A DNA stretch of 64,000 bases from Parasphingorhabdus marina DSM 22363 (GCF_900128895.1 NZ_FSQW01000001.1:62001-126000); one strand, 5' to 3'. Counted from the first letter of the stretch, positions 9,630 to 19,314 are shown. Made by a program: numbers and translations. The notes: generated from the letters alone by a model not told the origin.

Positions 9630-10289
9630 ATGTTTATCGGTCATTTTGCGCCGGCCATGGTTGCCGCCACTCATCCCAAAGCGCCGGGTCTCGGAACGCT
9701 TTTCGTTGCCGGACAGCTGGTTGATTTCGGCTTTTTCGGTCTGGCTTTGCTGGGCATCGAAAAATTCCGTATCGTGCCCGGCACCACGGTGATGAATCCG
9801 CTGGACCTCTATCACATGCCCTATACGCACAGCCTGCTCGGCAGCGGCATATGGGCGCTGGCATTCGGGTTGCTGATCTGGATGATCACACGCAACCGGA
9901 CCGGCGCAATCATCGGGGGACTCGTCGTCCTGTCTCACTGGCTTCTCGACCTGCTCGTCCATGCCCCTGATCTCACGCTAACGGGCGCGCCGCCCATGCT
10001 CGGTCTCGGGCTGTGGAATTATCCCGCCATCACCATGCCGCTTGAGCTCATTCTGACATTCGGCGCGCTGGCCTTTTTTGTGAGCAGAACCCGTTCAACT
10101 TCGCCGCGATCGCGCCTGGCGCTCGTCCTTCTGGCCGTATTGCTGGCCTTTCTTCAAATCTATAACTGGTTTGGACCGGAGCCGGAAACCGCGGACGCGG
10201 CCATGATGATCACGGCGTTGATCGCGTTCGCCCTCGCAGCCGCAGCGGCCGCCTTTGTCGCCCGGACCCGGACACTGAAAACCGCCTGA
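9630..10289 (+). CDS. YdjM-like integral membrane protein (putative metal-dependent hydrolase)
   Basis: This 219-residue protein has about six membrane segments. Conserved polar residues sit at membrane edges: HFAPA near the start, MPYTHSLLGS, and SHWLLDLLVHAPDL. This His/Asp arrangement is typical of the YdjM/DUF457 group, annotated as membrane-bound metal-dependent hydrolases without proven substrates. GGGGGAGAG upstream is a purine-rich ribosome-binding site. It starts a plus-strand cluster with DUF2177, a flavoprotein and a methyltransferase, separated by gaps of 21 and 32 nt and one overlap, so coexpression is likely. A second, unrelated-looking YdjM-type gene lies at 31.0-31.5 kb. Confidence 0.75.
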   Translation: MFIGHFAPAMVAATHPKAPGLGTLFVAGQLVDFGFFGLALLGIEKFRIVPGTTVMNPLDLYHMPYTHSLLGSGIWALAFGLLIWMITRNRTGAIIGGLVVLSHWLLDLLVHAPDLTLTGAPPMLGLGLWNYPAITMPLELILTFGALAFFVSRTRSTSPRSRLALVLLAVLLAFLQIYNWFGPEPETADAAMMITALIAFALAAAAAAFVARTRTLKTA

Positions 10290-10310
10290 GCAGGCACCGA
10301 GGAACCAACC

Positions 10311-10718
10311 ATGACCCAATATATTGTCGCCTATCTTGTTGCTGCCGTCATTTTCGGCATTCTCGACTTTCTGTGGCTCAGCAATATGGCGAGCTCGCTC
10401 TATCGACCGGTCATTGGAGAGATCATGGCCGACGAGTTCCGCAAGGCGCCGGCGGCGGCATTCTATTTCATCTATTTGTTCGGCATAGTCTGGTTCGGGA
10501 TCAAACCGGCACTGATCAGCGGACAGTGGACGAGCGCTCTGCTCAACGGGGCGCTGTTTGGCGGCATTGCCTATGCCACTTATGACCTGACCAGTCAGGC
10601 GGTGCTCAAGACCTGGTCGACAAAGATCACGCTCTATGACATTGCCTGGGGAACATTTGCCACCGGCACAACCGCCGCACTCACGGCCTATTTGATCTTG
10701 CGCTTCGTCAAAGCCTGA
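10311..10718 (+). CDS. DUF2177 family membrane protein
   Basis: This 135-residue protein has four predicted membrane helices and matches DUF2177: a start with a hydrophobic helix ending in LDFLWLSNM, then AAFYFIYLFGIVWFGIKPAL, GALFGGIAYATYDLTSQAVLK and DIAWGTFATG. Its function is unknown. DUF2177 genes often stand near COG2907 flavoproteins and cyclopropane-synthase-type methyltransferases, and that context occurs here directly downstream. A role in membrane lipid modification is therefore possible but only inferred. Confidence 0.85.
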   Translation: MTQYIVAYLVAAVIFGILDFLWLSNMASSLYRPVIGEIMADEFRKAPAAAFYFIYLFGIVWFGIKPALISGQWTSALLNGALFGGIAYATYDLTSQAVLKTWSTKITLYDIAWGTFATGTTAALTAYLILRFVKA

Positions 10719-10750
10719 ATAGGCTGGCCGTCAGGAGATTCTGAACAAAA

Positions 10751-12043
10751 ATGCCCGAACGCAAACTGACTCTGGCGGTCATCGGTACCGGGATAGCCGG
10801 CCTGTCCGCGGCCTGGCTGTTGCGCAACCAGTATCGGGTGACGGTGTTCGAAAGCCAGTCGCGGGCCGGCATGGGTGTCCATACAATCGACTGGACCAGT
10901 CGGGGGAAACAGAGCCGGATTGATGTGCCCTTGCGGATTTTCAGCCGCGGATATTACAAGCATTTGCTCGCACTTTACGAACATGTCGGGGTCAAAATTC
11001 TGGCCACCGATCATGCCGGAGCATTTGCCGACGGGGACGGGGACATGCTGTTTCATTACGGCAATTTCAACATTGGTGGTCAGAGCATCTCCTATCCCAG
11101 AGGCCGCAGCCTGTTTGATCCGCACGCCTGGAAAATCGGCCTCCAGGGCCGCCGTTTTTTCGCCCGGGCGACCAAGGACATGAAGAATCCGGGCACCCTG
11201 TCGGACACTAGTTTTGGACAATATCTGCAGGACAGCAAAGCGGGCCCCGAATTTGTCGATACTGTCCTGCTGCCGATGATGTCGGTGACCTGCACCTGTG
11301 ATTATCAGGCGGTCCGGGATTATCCGGCGGACATCATGCTCGGCTATCTGACCAGCGGCGTGCAGGAGCTCGGGATCATGAGCGCGGCGAAGGGCGTCGA
11401 CGATATTGTGCCCCGGCTGCTCGACGGCGTGGAATTGCTGACCGACAGTCCGGTTGCGGAAATCCGGTCAGGCGATGACGCGCTGACCGTCACCGTCGCG
11501 GGCGGAGACAGCCGGACATTCGATCATGTCGTCGTCGCAGCCCAGGCGCAGCAGGCTTCGGCGATGCTGTCCGGCTTTGATGCGCAGAAACAGCTGCTCG
11601 ACACGGTCCCTTTCGAAACATCCGAAATGAGCGTGCACACCGACGAAAGCCTTTTGCCCGGCCGGGCAGATCAGCTGTCCCCGGTCAGCTACCATATTCC
11701 GGAGGGCAGCACCCGCTCCGAAGTCACCGTGAACCTGACCCGGACCATTGCCCGCCTGAACGACCAGGACACCGTGTTCCAGACATGGAATCCGATCCGC
11801 GACCCGGATCCGGACAAGGAGCTGGCCCGCGTGAGCTTCACCCGGCCGACCGTCACTCAGGATAGTCGGGACGCCATGTCGCAACTGCGCGATTTCCACG
11901 GCCAGCAAGGGAATCGCCTGTGGTTTTGCGGATCCTATGTGGCGGACAAGATCCCGCTTCTGGATGCGGCGGTCGACTCTTCTGTCGCCGTTGCTGAGCG
12001 GCTTGGAGTACCAATCCCGTGGCAATCCGGGGCCGCAGACTGA
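10751..12043 (+). CDS. FAD-dependent oxidoreductase, COG2907-like
   Basis: This 430-residue flavoprotein starts with a Rossmann dinucleotide-binding motif, VIGTGIAGLSAAWLL (residues 9-23), followed by FESQSRAGMG. The C-terminal FAD closing segment is LWFCGSYVADKIPLLDAAVDSSVAVAERLG. The central VDVP-like stretch SRIDVPLRIFSRGYYKHLLALYE matches COG2907 proteins, some of which belong to fatty-acid modifying operons such as furan fatty-acid (Ufa-type) genes. The next gene, a SAM methyltransferase, starts inside this one or directly after it, which supports a joint job. No DUF1365 gene, a frequent partner, is present. Substrate unknown. Confidence 0.82.
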   Translation: MPERKLTLAVIGTGIAGLSAAWLLRNQYRVTVFESQSRAGMGVHTIDWTSRGKQSRIDVPLRIFSRGYYKHLLALYEHVGVKILATDHAGAFADGDGDMLFHYGNFNIGGQSISYPRGRSLFDPHAWKIGLQGRRFFARATKDMKNPGTLSDTSFGQYLQDSKAGPEFVDTVLLPMMSVTCTCDYQAVRDYPADIMLGYLTSGVQELGIMSAAKGVDDIVPRLLDGVELLTDSPVAEIRSGDDALTVTVAGGDSRTFDHVVVAAQAQQASAMLSGFDAQKQLLDTVPFETSEMSVHTDESLLPGRADQLSPVSYHIPEGSTRSEVTVNLTRTIARLNDQDTVFQTWNPIRDPDPDKELARVSFTRPTVTQDSRDAMSQLRDFHGQQGNRLWFCGSYVADKIPLLDAAVDSSVAVAERLGVPIPWQSGAAD

Positions 12044-12867
12044 GCCGCCCGATGTCCGAATTTCATGACCTTGCCGAAGTCACGCTGAACAGCGAAGGGC
12101 AAGCCTGGGGCAATCTCGGATACTGGAAAGACGCCACCGATTATTCCGCCGCCTGCGCCGCACTGGCCCGGCTGCTTGGGGACGCCGTGCATCTGGGTTC
12201 CCGTTCGGTAGTCATGGACGCCGGTTTCGGTTGTGGCGACCAGTTGCTAATGTGGCTGAATCGTTATCAGGTTGCCGGGGTCCGCGGCGTGAATCATTCC
12301 CGTTCCCAAACGGCGATGGCGCGGCGTCGCCTCGCGGAGGCAGGCCATGCTGGTGATGCGGAAAATCTGCGTGAAGGCGATATCCATGATCCTGACAATT
12401 GGGATTTCGGGGACGACATGCCATCCGTGAACCGCTTGATCGCACTGGATTGCGCCTATCATTTCCCTGATCGCGACCGGTTCTGGCATCAGGCAGTCCG
12501 CGCGCTGCCACCCGGCGGACGGATTGGAGTCACCGACCTGATATTGTCCGATCATTACCGGCCAGGAGGTTTCCGCGCACTTGTCCTGAAGCTCATGCTG
12601 AAGAGTTCTCGCATACCATCGGCCAACCTGGTCCGGGAAAACGATTATGTGCGAAACATGACGCAAGCCGGATTCGAGCAAATCGAATTGCAGGACATCA
12701 GCTCTGACGTCCTTCCGGCTTTCGGACAATGGTGGCGGGACTATCGGCCACCCGCCCGATTGCCTTTGTCGAGTCGGTTGAAATACGGAATCACCGCGCG
12801 CTTTCTGGATTGGGCCTGGCGGAAAGACCTGTTGCGCTATCTGGTCGTGACGGCGATCCGGCCCTAG
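12019..12867 (+). CDS. Class I SAM-dependent methyltransferase
   Basis: The motif VMDAGFGCGDQ binds SAM. It is followed by NHSRSQTAMARRRL, and later by CAYHFPDRDRFW and LPPGGRIGVTDLIL, the order of UbiE/cyclopropane-synthase-like methyltransferases. Two starts are possible: a GTG at 12019 inside the flavoprotein gene, with GGAG about 10 nt upstream, or an ATG at 12052, 8 nt behind that gene's stop, with a weak ribosome site. I list the GTG start (282 residues). The stop is the palindrome CTAG, which is also the stop of the convergent isomerase gene. Substrate unknown; a lipid is plausible from context. Confidence 0.8.
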   Translation: MAIRGRRLSRPMSEFHDLAEVTLNSEGQAWGNLGYWKDATDYSAACAALARLLGDAVHLGSRSVVMDAGFGCGDQLLMWLNRYQVAGVRGVNHSRSQTAMARRRLAEAGHAGDAENLREGDIHDPDNWDFGDDMPSVNRLIALDCAYHFPDRDRFWHQAVRALPPGGRIGVTDLILSDHYRPGGFRALVLKLMLKSSRIPSANLVRENDYVRNMTQAGFEQIELQDISSDVLPAFGQWWRDYRPPARLPLSSRLKYGITARFLDWAWRKDLLRYLVVTAIRP

Positions 12868-13469
12868 CCAGCGACCTGCAATTGCTCGTCAATCTGGCCC
12901 AGCCGTTCCTTGCCGAAATACATCTCGCCGTCGACATACATGGTGGGGATGCCAAAGGCTCCACGCGCGACTGCCTGTTCAGTATTGTCGATCAGTTGCT
13001 GCTTGATCGCCGGATCCTGAGTTTTTTCCAGCAGCGCCTTGGCATCATATCCGGCGTCGGTCAGGATTTTCCCGAGTACCTCAAGATCGGTCACGTCGAG
13101 ACCCTGTTCCCACACCCCGGGCTGAAGCGCTTCGACCAGTTTGATGCGCTCCGAAGGCTCCACTGCCAGCAGCAGGCGCTGCAGCGTCACGGTGTTGAAG
13201 GGAAATTTCGGATTCATCTTGAATTTCGTCAGACCATATCTGGCAATATAGCGGTTCATCTCGAGCATCGCATATTCGTTTTTACCTTTGACATCCGCAT
13301 CGCGCATGAATGGCGGCGCATTGCCGGTCAGCTTGTGCATACCGCCCAGAAAGGCCGGGGTGATCACCAGTTCGGCCCCGTGCTTTTCGGCCAGCGCCTT
13401 CAGCGGTTGCCAGATCAGATAGGCATTCGGGCTGACGAAATCGAAAATCAGTTCAATGGTCCTGGTCAT
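12864..13469 (-). CDS. 2-hydroxychromene-2-carboxylate isomerase / DsbA-like GST-kappa family
   Basis: Members isomerise hydroxychromene carboxylates with glutathione in naphthalene-type degradation, or act as GST-kappa-like enzymes. The 201-residue product starts with FDFVSPNAYL, the family's Ser-containing active-site loop. It continues with PAFLGGMHKLTGN and ends with GAFGIPTMYVDGEMYFGKERLGQIDE, containing the cis-Pro GIPT. No other aromatic degradation gene is nearby, so the physiological substrate is open. The stop codon is shared with the convergent methyltransferase through CTAG. Confidence 0.88.
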   Translation of the reverse strand: MTRTIELIFDFVSPNAYLIWQPLKALAEKHGAELVITPAFLGGMHKLTGNAPPFMRDADVKGKNEYAMLEMNRYIARYGLTKFKMNPKFPFNTVTLQRLLLAVEPSERIKLVEALQPGVWEQGLDVTDLEVLGKILTDAGYDAKALLEKTQDPAIKQQLIDNTEQAVARGAFGIPTMYVDGEMYFGKERLGQIDEQLQVAG

Positions 13470-13561
13470 GCGGAGCCGCTCCTGTCAATTTACTCTCATC
13501 ATGAAACCATGTTTTGGCCCGGGGAGCAAAGCTTTTCGGCAGGAGCGTAAGATCGACCGGT

Positions 13562-14551
13562 CTATTTTACATATTTGGCCGCCACTTTTGCAATGCCACC
13601 ATTGCTGTGCGCGACGTCCTTGACCACTGCTCCGCGCCAGCCAAAGGTCACGCCCAGCCGTTCGGCCTGCAGGCGCCCGGCATCCAGAAATGACGCACCC
13701 CGGTTGAACCGGTGGGCGCCCTGCAACATCGCCTCCGGGGTCCGGCGCAGGCTTTTGTGAGTGACATCGATATCCTTGTCCCCCAGCAAAATGATCATGT
13801 CTTTCTGCACCGCCATCCGGATCCGGTCTTCGCCCAGCGCGGCATCGGCAAGCCCGTAAGGATCCTTGAATCCATAGGGATAGACCTGCTCCGTATCCGG
13901 CATGGTGTACCAGCCGGCATTGGCAGCGAGATACCGTTTTACCCGGGCGTCGGGCTTGTAATAGAGAAACCGGTGGACGAACTGCGAGCCGGCGGAATGA
14001 CCATAGAGCGTGTATTTTTTCTGCCCGCTGCCCAGCGCGCGAACTGCATGATCAAACAGCGGTTCAATAGCGGAGAAAGTCCATTTTTCTTCGTCGCGCA
14101 GATAATAATCGTCACCTTTTCGACCAAAGACAAAGCCGAGATTGTATCGGCGTGATCCCGAAAAATCGCGCTTGGCAAATTCGGGACCGATCACAACAAA
14201 CCCATATTGCTGGGCATAGGGCACCCATTCCAGAAGATAGCGCGCCGGATTGCGCGTTGCGCCATGCATCATGAACATGATCGGCGCCTTGCTTACATCC
14301 ACCCCGCGCGGCACATAGGTCCACACCGGGATCGGCTTCCCGGCCCAGCCATCGAACATGAAACGGGTGACCTCTCCGGCCGTGAATGGCGCGGCCTTGA
14401 ACTGTCCGTGCGCAACAAATTTCTTGTCTCCCGGATTTTTCGGCACCCGATATTCGGGTACGGCACCATCTTCCTTGGCAGCGGCGGACACGGCCGTCGG
14501 CTGCCAAAACATCATCAGCGTGGCGCAAAGCCCGGCAAGCATGCGGATCAT
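13562..14551 (-). CDS. Secreted alpha/beta hydrolase (esterase/depolymerase-like)
   Basis: This 329-residue protein begins with a signal peptide (MIRMLAGLCATLMMFW...AVSAAA). The alpha/beta-hydrolase nucleophile elbow is GHSAGSQ, the oxyanion region is MFMMHGATRN, an acidic residue lies in LLGDKDID, and a C-terminal histidine in KDVAHSNGG could complete the triad. This resembles poly(3-hydroxyalkanoate) depolymerase-like or feruloyl-esterase-like secreted enzymes. The substrate cannot be told. GGGAGAGAGAA before the ATG is a good ribosome site. The gene stands alone. Confidence 0.82.
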   Translation of the reverse strand: MIRMLAGLCATLMMFWQPTAVSAAAKEDGAVPEYRVPKNPGDKKFVAHGQFKAAPFTAGEVTRFMFDGWAGKPIPVWTYVPRGVDVSKAPIMFMMHGATRNPARYLLEWVPYAQQYGFVVIGPEFAKRDFSGSRRYNLGFVFGRKGDDYYLRDEEKWTFSAIEPLFDHAVRALGSGQKKYTLYGHSAGSQFVHRFLYYKPDARVKRYLAANAGWYTMPDTEQVYPYGFKDPYGLADAALGEDRIRMAVQKDMIILLGDKDIDVTHKSLRRTPEAMLQGAHRFNRGASFLDAGRLQAERLGVTFGWRGAVVKDVAHSNGGIAKVAAKYVK

Positions 14552-14732
14552 TTCTCTCTCCCTGTTATCGGTCCGTGCCTATCAAAACATCCGGATTACG
14601 GCCAATGCCAAAAAGGAAGGGCATAATGCCAAATTGGAATAGCCTGTTCCCGGACCGCCTGGATGGAGATTCCCGCCACCAAAACAGACTTTCCCTCTAG
14701 GCGAAATAGACCGGTCTCGCTAAAGGGGCAGC

Positions 14733-17003
14733 ATGACCACAGACACGCTGATCGCCGAGCCGCAAATCTCACCCGAAACCGTTGCCGAACATGGCCTGAA
14801 CGAAGAGGAATATCAGCGCATCCTCAACGCGCTGGGCCGGGAACCGAATATCACCGAACTGGGGATTTTTTCGGTCATGTGGTCCGAGCATTGCTCCTAC
14901 AAATCCTCTCGCCTGCACCTCAAGAAACTGCCGACCACCGGGCCCCAGGTCATTTGTGGTCCCGGCGAGAATGCCGGCGTCATCGACATTGGCGACGGTC
15001 AGGCCGCAATCTTCAAGATGGAGAGCCACAACCACCCGAGCTATATCGAACCCTATCAGGGCGCAGCCACCGGCGTTGGCGGGATCCTGCGCGACGTGTT
15101 TACCATGGGCGCGCGACCGGTCGCGAATCTCAACGCGCTGCGCTTCGGCCGGCCCGAACATCCGAAGATGAAGCATCTGGTCAAGGGCGTGGTCGCGGGC
15201 ATCGGCGGCTATGGCAATTGCGTCGGTGTTCCTACCGTCGGCGGCGAGACCAATTTTCACGAAGCCTATGACGGCAATATCATTGTCAATGCGATGACCG
15301 TCGGAGTCGCGGATGCGAACAAGATTTTCTATTCTGCCGCCAGCGGCGTCGGCAATCCGATTGTCTATGTCGGCTCCAAGACCGGCCGCGATGGTATTCA
15401 TGGCGCGACCATGGCGAGCGCGGAATTTGATGATGACAGCGACGAGAAGCGCCCCACCGTGCAGGTCGGCGATCCGTTCACCGAGAAACTGCTGATCGAG
15501 GCCTGCCTCGAGCTGATGGCCAGCGATGCGATTGTCGCGATCCAGGACATGGGTGCCGCCGGACTGACCAGCTCCAGCGTCGAAATGGCGACCAATGGCG
15601 AAGTCGGCATCATTCTCGACATGGACAAGGTGCCGTGCCGCGAAACCGGCATGACAGCCTATGAAATGATGCTCAGCGAGTCACAGGAACGCATGCTGAT
15701 GGTGCTGAAACCCGGCCGCGAGGAGATGGCCGAGGCGATTTTCCGCAAATGGGAACTGGACTTCGCGGTGATCGGCGAAGTCACGGACAGCCGCCGCATG
15801 GTGCTGACCCACAAGGGCGAGACAGTTTGCGACATCCCGCTGGGCCCCCTCGCCGACGACGCGCCGCTCTATGACCGCCCGCATCTGACGCAGGATGAAT
15901 ATAAAGCGCATGTCGCGATTACCGAGCTGGGCGACATACCCGAAAGCACCGACATTGGCGCGGACCTGCTCAAGATGATGGCAAGCCCGGCCTTGGCCTC
16001 GCGCCGCTGGATCTGGGAGCAATATGACAGCCAGGTCGGCGCCGACACCTGCCAGCGCAGCGGCGGCGATGCCGCGGTCGTCCGCGTCCACGGCACCAAC
16101 AAGGGCCTCGCCATCACCACCGACTGCACCCCCCGCTATTGCAAGGCCGATCCGGTTGAGGGCGGCAAGCAGGCCATTGCCGAAGCCTGGCGCAACCTCA
16201 CCGCCGTCGGGGCGAAACCCCTGGCGACCACCGACTGCATGAATTTCGGCAATCCCGAGAAGCCGCATATCATGGCGCAATTTGTCGGCTGTATCGAAGG
16301 CATGGCCGAAGCCTGCGAAGCGCTCGACATGCCGATCGTGTCCGGCAATGTCAGCCTTTATAATGAGACTACCGGCGCGGATGGTGTTAGCCACGCGATC
16401 CTGCCGACCCCCGCGATAGGTGCGGTGGGCCTGATTGAAGATCTCGACAAGATGATGACGATCGGGTTCAAGGATGAAGGGGACATCCTTCTGGTGATAG
16501 GAGAACCAGACAATCATTTGGGTCAGTCTGTCTGGTTACGCCAAATTCATGGGCAGGAAAATGGCAACCCTCCGAAGGTGGATCTTGCCACAGAGAAAAA
16601 GAACGGAGATTTTGTACGTGAGCTGGTAGCTTCAGGTCGGGTCAACGCTGTTCACGACATTTCTGATGGTGGTTTGGCTGTCGCAGTGGCGGAAATGGCA
16701 CTGAATGGAGACCGCGGTGCGCACCTTTACAACAATCCTGGATCGATTTCCGACGAAGTTCGATTGTTCGGAGAAGGGCAAGGGCGATACGTCGTTTCTC
16801 TCTCGTCTGAAGATGAGGTGGATGCAGTCCAAACCCTGGCCAAAGAACGAGACGTTCCCGCGCATGTAGCTGGAATTGTTGCCGGAGACAGTCTTGAAAT
16901 CTATCAGACTGGTGATGGCTCCAAAATTTCCGGACACTCTGTCCCCCTCGCCGATCTTCGCGAAGCCAGTGACAGTTTCTTCCGCGACTGGATGGCGGAT
17001 TAA
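14733..17003 (+). CDS. purL: Phosphoribosylformylglycinamidine synthase, large subunit (PurL)
   Basis: PurL uses ATP and PurQ-derived ammonia to turn FGAR into FGAM in purine synthesis. The 756-residue form is the small PurL that needs separate PurS and PurQ, which are absent here. Visible are [13 protein letters not shown] with catalytic His53, ESHNHPS at 98-104, and the second AIRS-like half with [15 protein letters not shown]. Composition changes near nucleotide 16480 (about residue 582). Upstream the codons are strongly GC-ending. From there to the stop, TTG, TTA, TCT, GGA, CGA and ACA codons become common. The reading frame stays intact and the end, [10 protein letters not shown], looks functional, so this looks like recombination within the gene rather than decay. 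Confidence 0.95.
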   Translation: MTTDTLIAEPQISPETVAEHGLNEEEYQRILNALGREPNITELGIFSVMWSEHCSYKSSRLHLKKLPTTGPQVICGPGENAGVIDIGDGQAAIFKMESHNHPSYIEPYQGAATGVGGILRDVFTMGARPVANLNALRFGRPEHPKMKHLVKGVVAGIGGYGNCVGVPTVGGETNFHEAYDGNIIVNAMTVGVADANKIFYSAASGVGNPIVYVGSKTGRDGIHGATMASAEFDDDSDEKRPTVQVGDPFTEKLLIEACLELMASDAIVAIQDMGAAGLTSSSVEMATNGEVGIILDMDKVPCRETGMTAYEMMLSESQERMLMVLKPGREEMAEAIFRKWELDFAVIGEVTDSRRMVLTHKGETVCDIPLGPLADDAPLYDRPHLTQDEYKAHVAITELGDIPESTDIGADLLKMMASPALASRRWIWEQYDSQVGADTCQRSGGDAAVVRVHGTNKGLAITTDCTPRYCKADPVEGGKQAIAEAWRNLTAVGAKPLATTDCMNFGNPEKPHIMAQFVGCIEGMAEACEALDMPIVSGNVSLYNETTGADGVSHAILPTPAIGAVGLIEDLDKMMTIGFKDEGDILLVIGEPDNHLGQSVWLRQIHGQENGNPPKVDLATEKKNGDFVRELVASGRVNAVHDISDGGLAVAVAEMALNGDRGAHLYNNPGSISDEVRLFGEGQGRYVVSLSSEDEVDAVQTLAKERDVPAHVAGIVAGDSLEIYQTGDGSKISGHSVPLADLREASDSFFRDWMAD

Positions 17004-17005
17004 CA

Positions 17006-17566
17006 ATGGCGGCCGGCGGCCCAGTTACACCATTGGCTTTTCACACATCTGCTGAGGCCGCCCGGCAACTTGAAGCAATTCCCCAAATTTGCATTTTGGC
17101 AATTGGATTGCTTTTCGTTTTTTCCATTTATCTGATTTTGAGAGTCCTTTTTACGCCTGCCGGCAATTTATCAAAATCATCGGCACATGTCAGAAGCGCT
17201 TCACCAATTTTGATCTGGATAGCAGGTATATCACTCCTGCTGGCCTTCATTGCAGCTGGGTTCGACGTTTATGATCAGCTTTGGCAAGTTGGAATCTCTG
17301 GAACGTTTGATCTGTCCCAACTCGCCGTGATATTCATGGTGGGCTTGGTTATTCTGGGCATCGGATTTTTTTTCCGCACTGATCGCACTGTTGGGAACAG
17401 CATTGGTTTTCTTCAAAAAACAGAATTCTGCAAGGGAGATCTGAACGTGTTCCATGACTGTATGACCGACTGCCCATGTCATGCTGAACCTGTTTCAGCA
17501 TCCATGGTGCCACATCGCTCTGTTCCCTGTTCCGGAGAAATGGATCCTGAAACGAGTTCAGGATGA
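17006..17566 (+). CDS. Hypothetical membrane protein, C-terminus runs into a repeat
   Basis: This open frame of 186 codons starts 2 nt behind the purL stop. It shows three hydrophobic segments, around residues 27-47 (ICILAIGLLFVFSIYLILRV), 67-86 (PILIWIAGISLLLAFIAAGF) and 103-120. The last 30 or so codons are translation of a REP-like palindrome (17479-17566), so the native end is probably lost or replaced. Base composition matches the unusual 3' part of purL, suggesting both came in one transfer. No family recognised. It may be a remnant. Confidence 0.45.
   Translation: MAAGGPVTPLAFHTSAEAARQLEAIPQICILAIGLLFVFSIYLILRVLFTPAGNLSKSSAHVRSASPILIWIAGISLLLAFIAAGFDVYDQLWQVGISGTFDLSQLAVIFMVGLVILGIGFFFRTDRTVGNSIGFLQKTEFCKGDLNVFHDCMTDCPCHAEPVSASMVPHRSVPCSGEMDPETSSG
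17479..17566. repeat. REP-like inverted repeat pair
   Basis: Two 27-nt arms face each other: 17479-17505 contains ATGCTGAACCTGTTTCAGC, and 17540-17566 carries the complement of CATCCTGAACTCGTTTCAGG. Mismatches between arms are few. The left arm matches the single half-element at 44779-44803. This type of palindrome is dispersed in many sphingomonad genomes as I remember them; no function is established. It supplies the apparent C-terminus of the preceding ORF. Confidence 0.8.
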
Positions 17567-17574
17567 CGCAGTAG

Positions 17575-17919
<345 letters not shown>

Positions 17920-17943
17920 AGACCGTCTCAAGAGGAGCATTTC

Positions 17944-18351
17944 ATGGCATCAGGCTATTCCGGAACACCGCTGGCGAAAAAGCTGACGCTGAAAGACGGG
18001 ATGACCGTCTGGTTTGAAGGCATGCCGGACAGCGTGCGCGACGAGATTGATGACCATGGCCTGCAGCTGTTTGAAAAGGTGGTGCCGGTCGAGGGCCTGA
18101 ACGCCGCGCATGTTTTTGTCACCGAGCGCGCGGTTATGGAACAACATCTGACCAGCCTGCGGCGCCTGATCGACCCGGCGGGACAGGTGTGGGTCAGCTG
18201 GCCGAAAAAAGCGTCGAAGGTCGAAACTGACATTACCGAAGACACGATCCGCAGCGTCTGCCTGCCGATGGGGTTTGTCGACATCAAGGTCTGCGCCGTC
18301 GATGCGGTGTGGTCCGGGCTGAAACTGGTCATCCGCAAGGAGCTGCGCTAG
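17944..18351 (+). CDS. DUF3052 family protein
   Basis: A 135-residue soluble protein with the DUF3052 pattern: GYSGTPLAKKLTLKDG at the start, then VFVTERAVMEQHL, VWVSWPKKASKVETDITEDTIR and LPMGFVDIKVCAVDAVWSGLKLVIR. Members are widespread and have no known activity; the fold is predicted to be compact alpha/beta. AGAGGAGC ahead of the ATG is a clear ribosome site. It follows the DUF6122 gene and has a 98-nt gap to the convergent coq4 gene. Confidence 0.9.
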   Translation: MASGYSGTPLAKKLTLKDGMTVWFEGMPDSVRDEIDDHGLQLFEKVVPVEGLNAAHVFVTERAVMEQHLTSLRRLIDPAGQVWVSWPKKASKVETDITEDTIRSVCLPMGFVDIKVCAVDAVWSGLKLVIRKELR

Positions 18352-18449
18352 GTGGTCACTGGCAAACCCGGCGGAACACCGGACCATCTCGCGGACCGGC
18401 TGTTGCCGACTGTATCTGCGATTTTGGCGGGTCCCGCCGTCGAACCGGA

Positions 18450-19274
18450 TCAGGCGGCTTGCGCTTCGCCTTCCGCCAGCAGGTCATAGGGATCGATCCC
18501 CTCTGACCGATAAATCTCATGCGACTGCTGGTAATATTTGGGCGTACCGATTCCGAACTCGCGGCGCACTTCCTCTAGTGGGCGCGCCAGCAGGTCAGTG
18601 ATCGACCGGTCGGTAATCTTGGGACAGGCCCGACCCATTTTCTGCGCCTCCCGGATCGCCTTGAATATCGGCGCCTTGCTTTTGACCGTCTGCTTGAGGT
18701 TCAGTCCGCCGCCATAGGCAATGAACAAATGGCCCAGTGCCGGACTCTGGCCATAGGTGAAAGCCAGCACGCATTGTTCGCCGAGCGCATCGCGGCCATA
18801 GCCGGTCAGCACATGCAGCAGATCATGCGTGTCACGCTGCCTGTAGCCATACCATTCGATCAGATCGCCATAGCGTTTCTGCTGAAACTTGTCCGATTCC
18901 GCGACCAGTCCGGCAGCGGTCAGACCTTCCTGCTCCATGAAATCGCAATAGGCGTGGGCAAGACTGCCTTCGGGCATTGCCCGCAACCGTTCATGGTCAT
19001 CGAGCAGTTCGGGTAGGGAGGGTTCCTGGGCACGCACGGCGCGTCCGTTTTCGCTGAGCGCAAATTCCGCGGCATCAGTCCGGAAATTCTTGCGCGGGAG
19101 CGATTCGAATATGTGAAAGACCTGTTCGGTATCTTCCTTGTCTTTCAGCAGCTCGCGAAAATGATGCAGCGCCTTGAACGGACGAAAGCGCGGTTCCGGG
19201 CGTTCGGGATGGACCAGAGGCGGTTCTCCGGCGGTTCCGCCCTGACTGGCGGCAAAGTCATGTTGAATCTTCAT
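18450..19274 (-). CDS. Coq4-family ubiquinone biosynthesis protein
   Basis: Coq4 proteins take part in ubiquinone synthesis; in eukaryotes Coq4 acts in C1 oxidative decarboxylation. The signature metal-binding motif HD-x2-H-x11-E is complete (HDLLHVLTGYGRDALGE). Product length is about 274 residues. I start at the ATG at 19274 (MKIQHDF); the frame upstream adds only six residues and would enter the palindrome at 19291-19314, which is more likely an operator. A divergently oriented nitroreductase-like gene shares the upstream region. Confidence 0.9.
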   Translation of the reverse strand: MKIQHDFAASQGGTAGEPPLVHPERPEPRFRPFKALHHFRELLKDKEDTEQVFHIFESLPRKNFRTDAAEFALSENGRAVRAQEPSLPELLDDHERLRAMPEGSLAHAYCDFMEQEGLTAAGLVAESDKFQQKRYGDLIEWYGYRQRDTHDLLHVLTGYGRDALGEQCVLAFTYGQSPALGHLFIAYGGGLNLKQTVKSKAPIFKAIREAQKMGRACPKITDRSITDLLARPLEEVRREFGIGTPKYYQQSHEIYRSEGIDPYDLLAEGEAQAA

Positions 19275-19290
19275 GATTTTCGCTCTAACC

Positions 19291-19314
19291 ACTACTTACA
19301 TTACTGTCAATAGT
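19291..19314. promoter_or_regulatory. Imperfect palindrome upstream of coq4, TetR-type operator candidate
   Basis: A 24-nt sequence reads ACTACTTACATT then ACTGTCAATAGT; 18 of 24 positions are self-complementary. It ends 17 nt upstream of the chosen coq4 start, within the divergent region. Half-sites of this kind (TTACAT/ACTGTAA-like) are common for TetR-family repressors. No TetR gene is adjacent, so the regulator is unknown. Confidence 0.4.
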
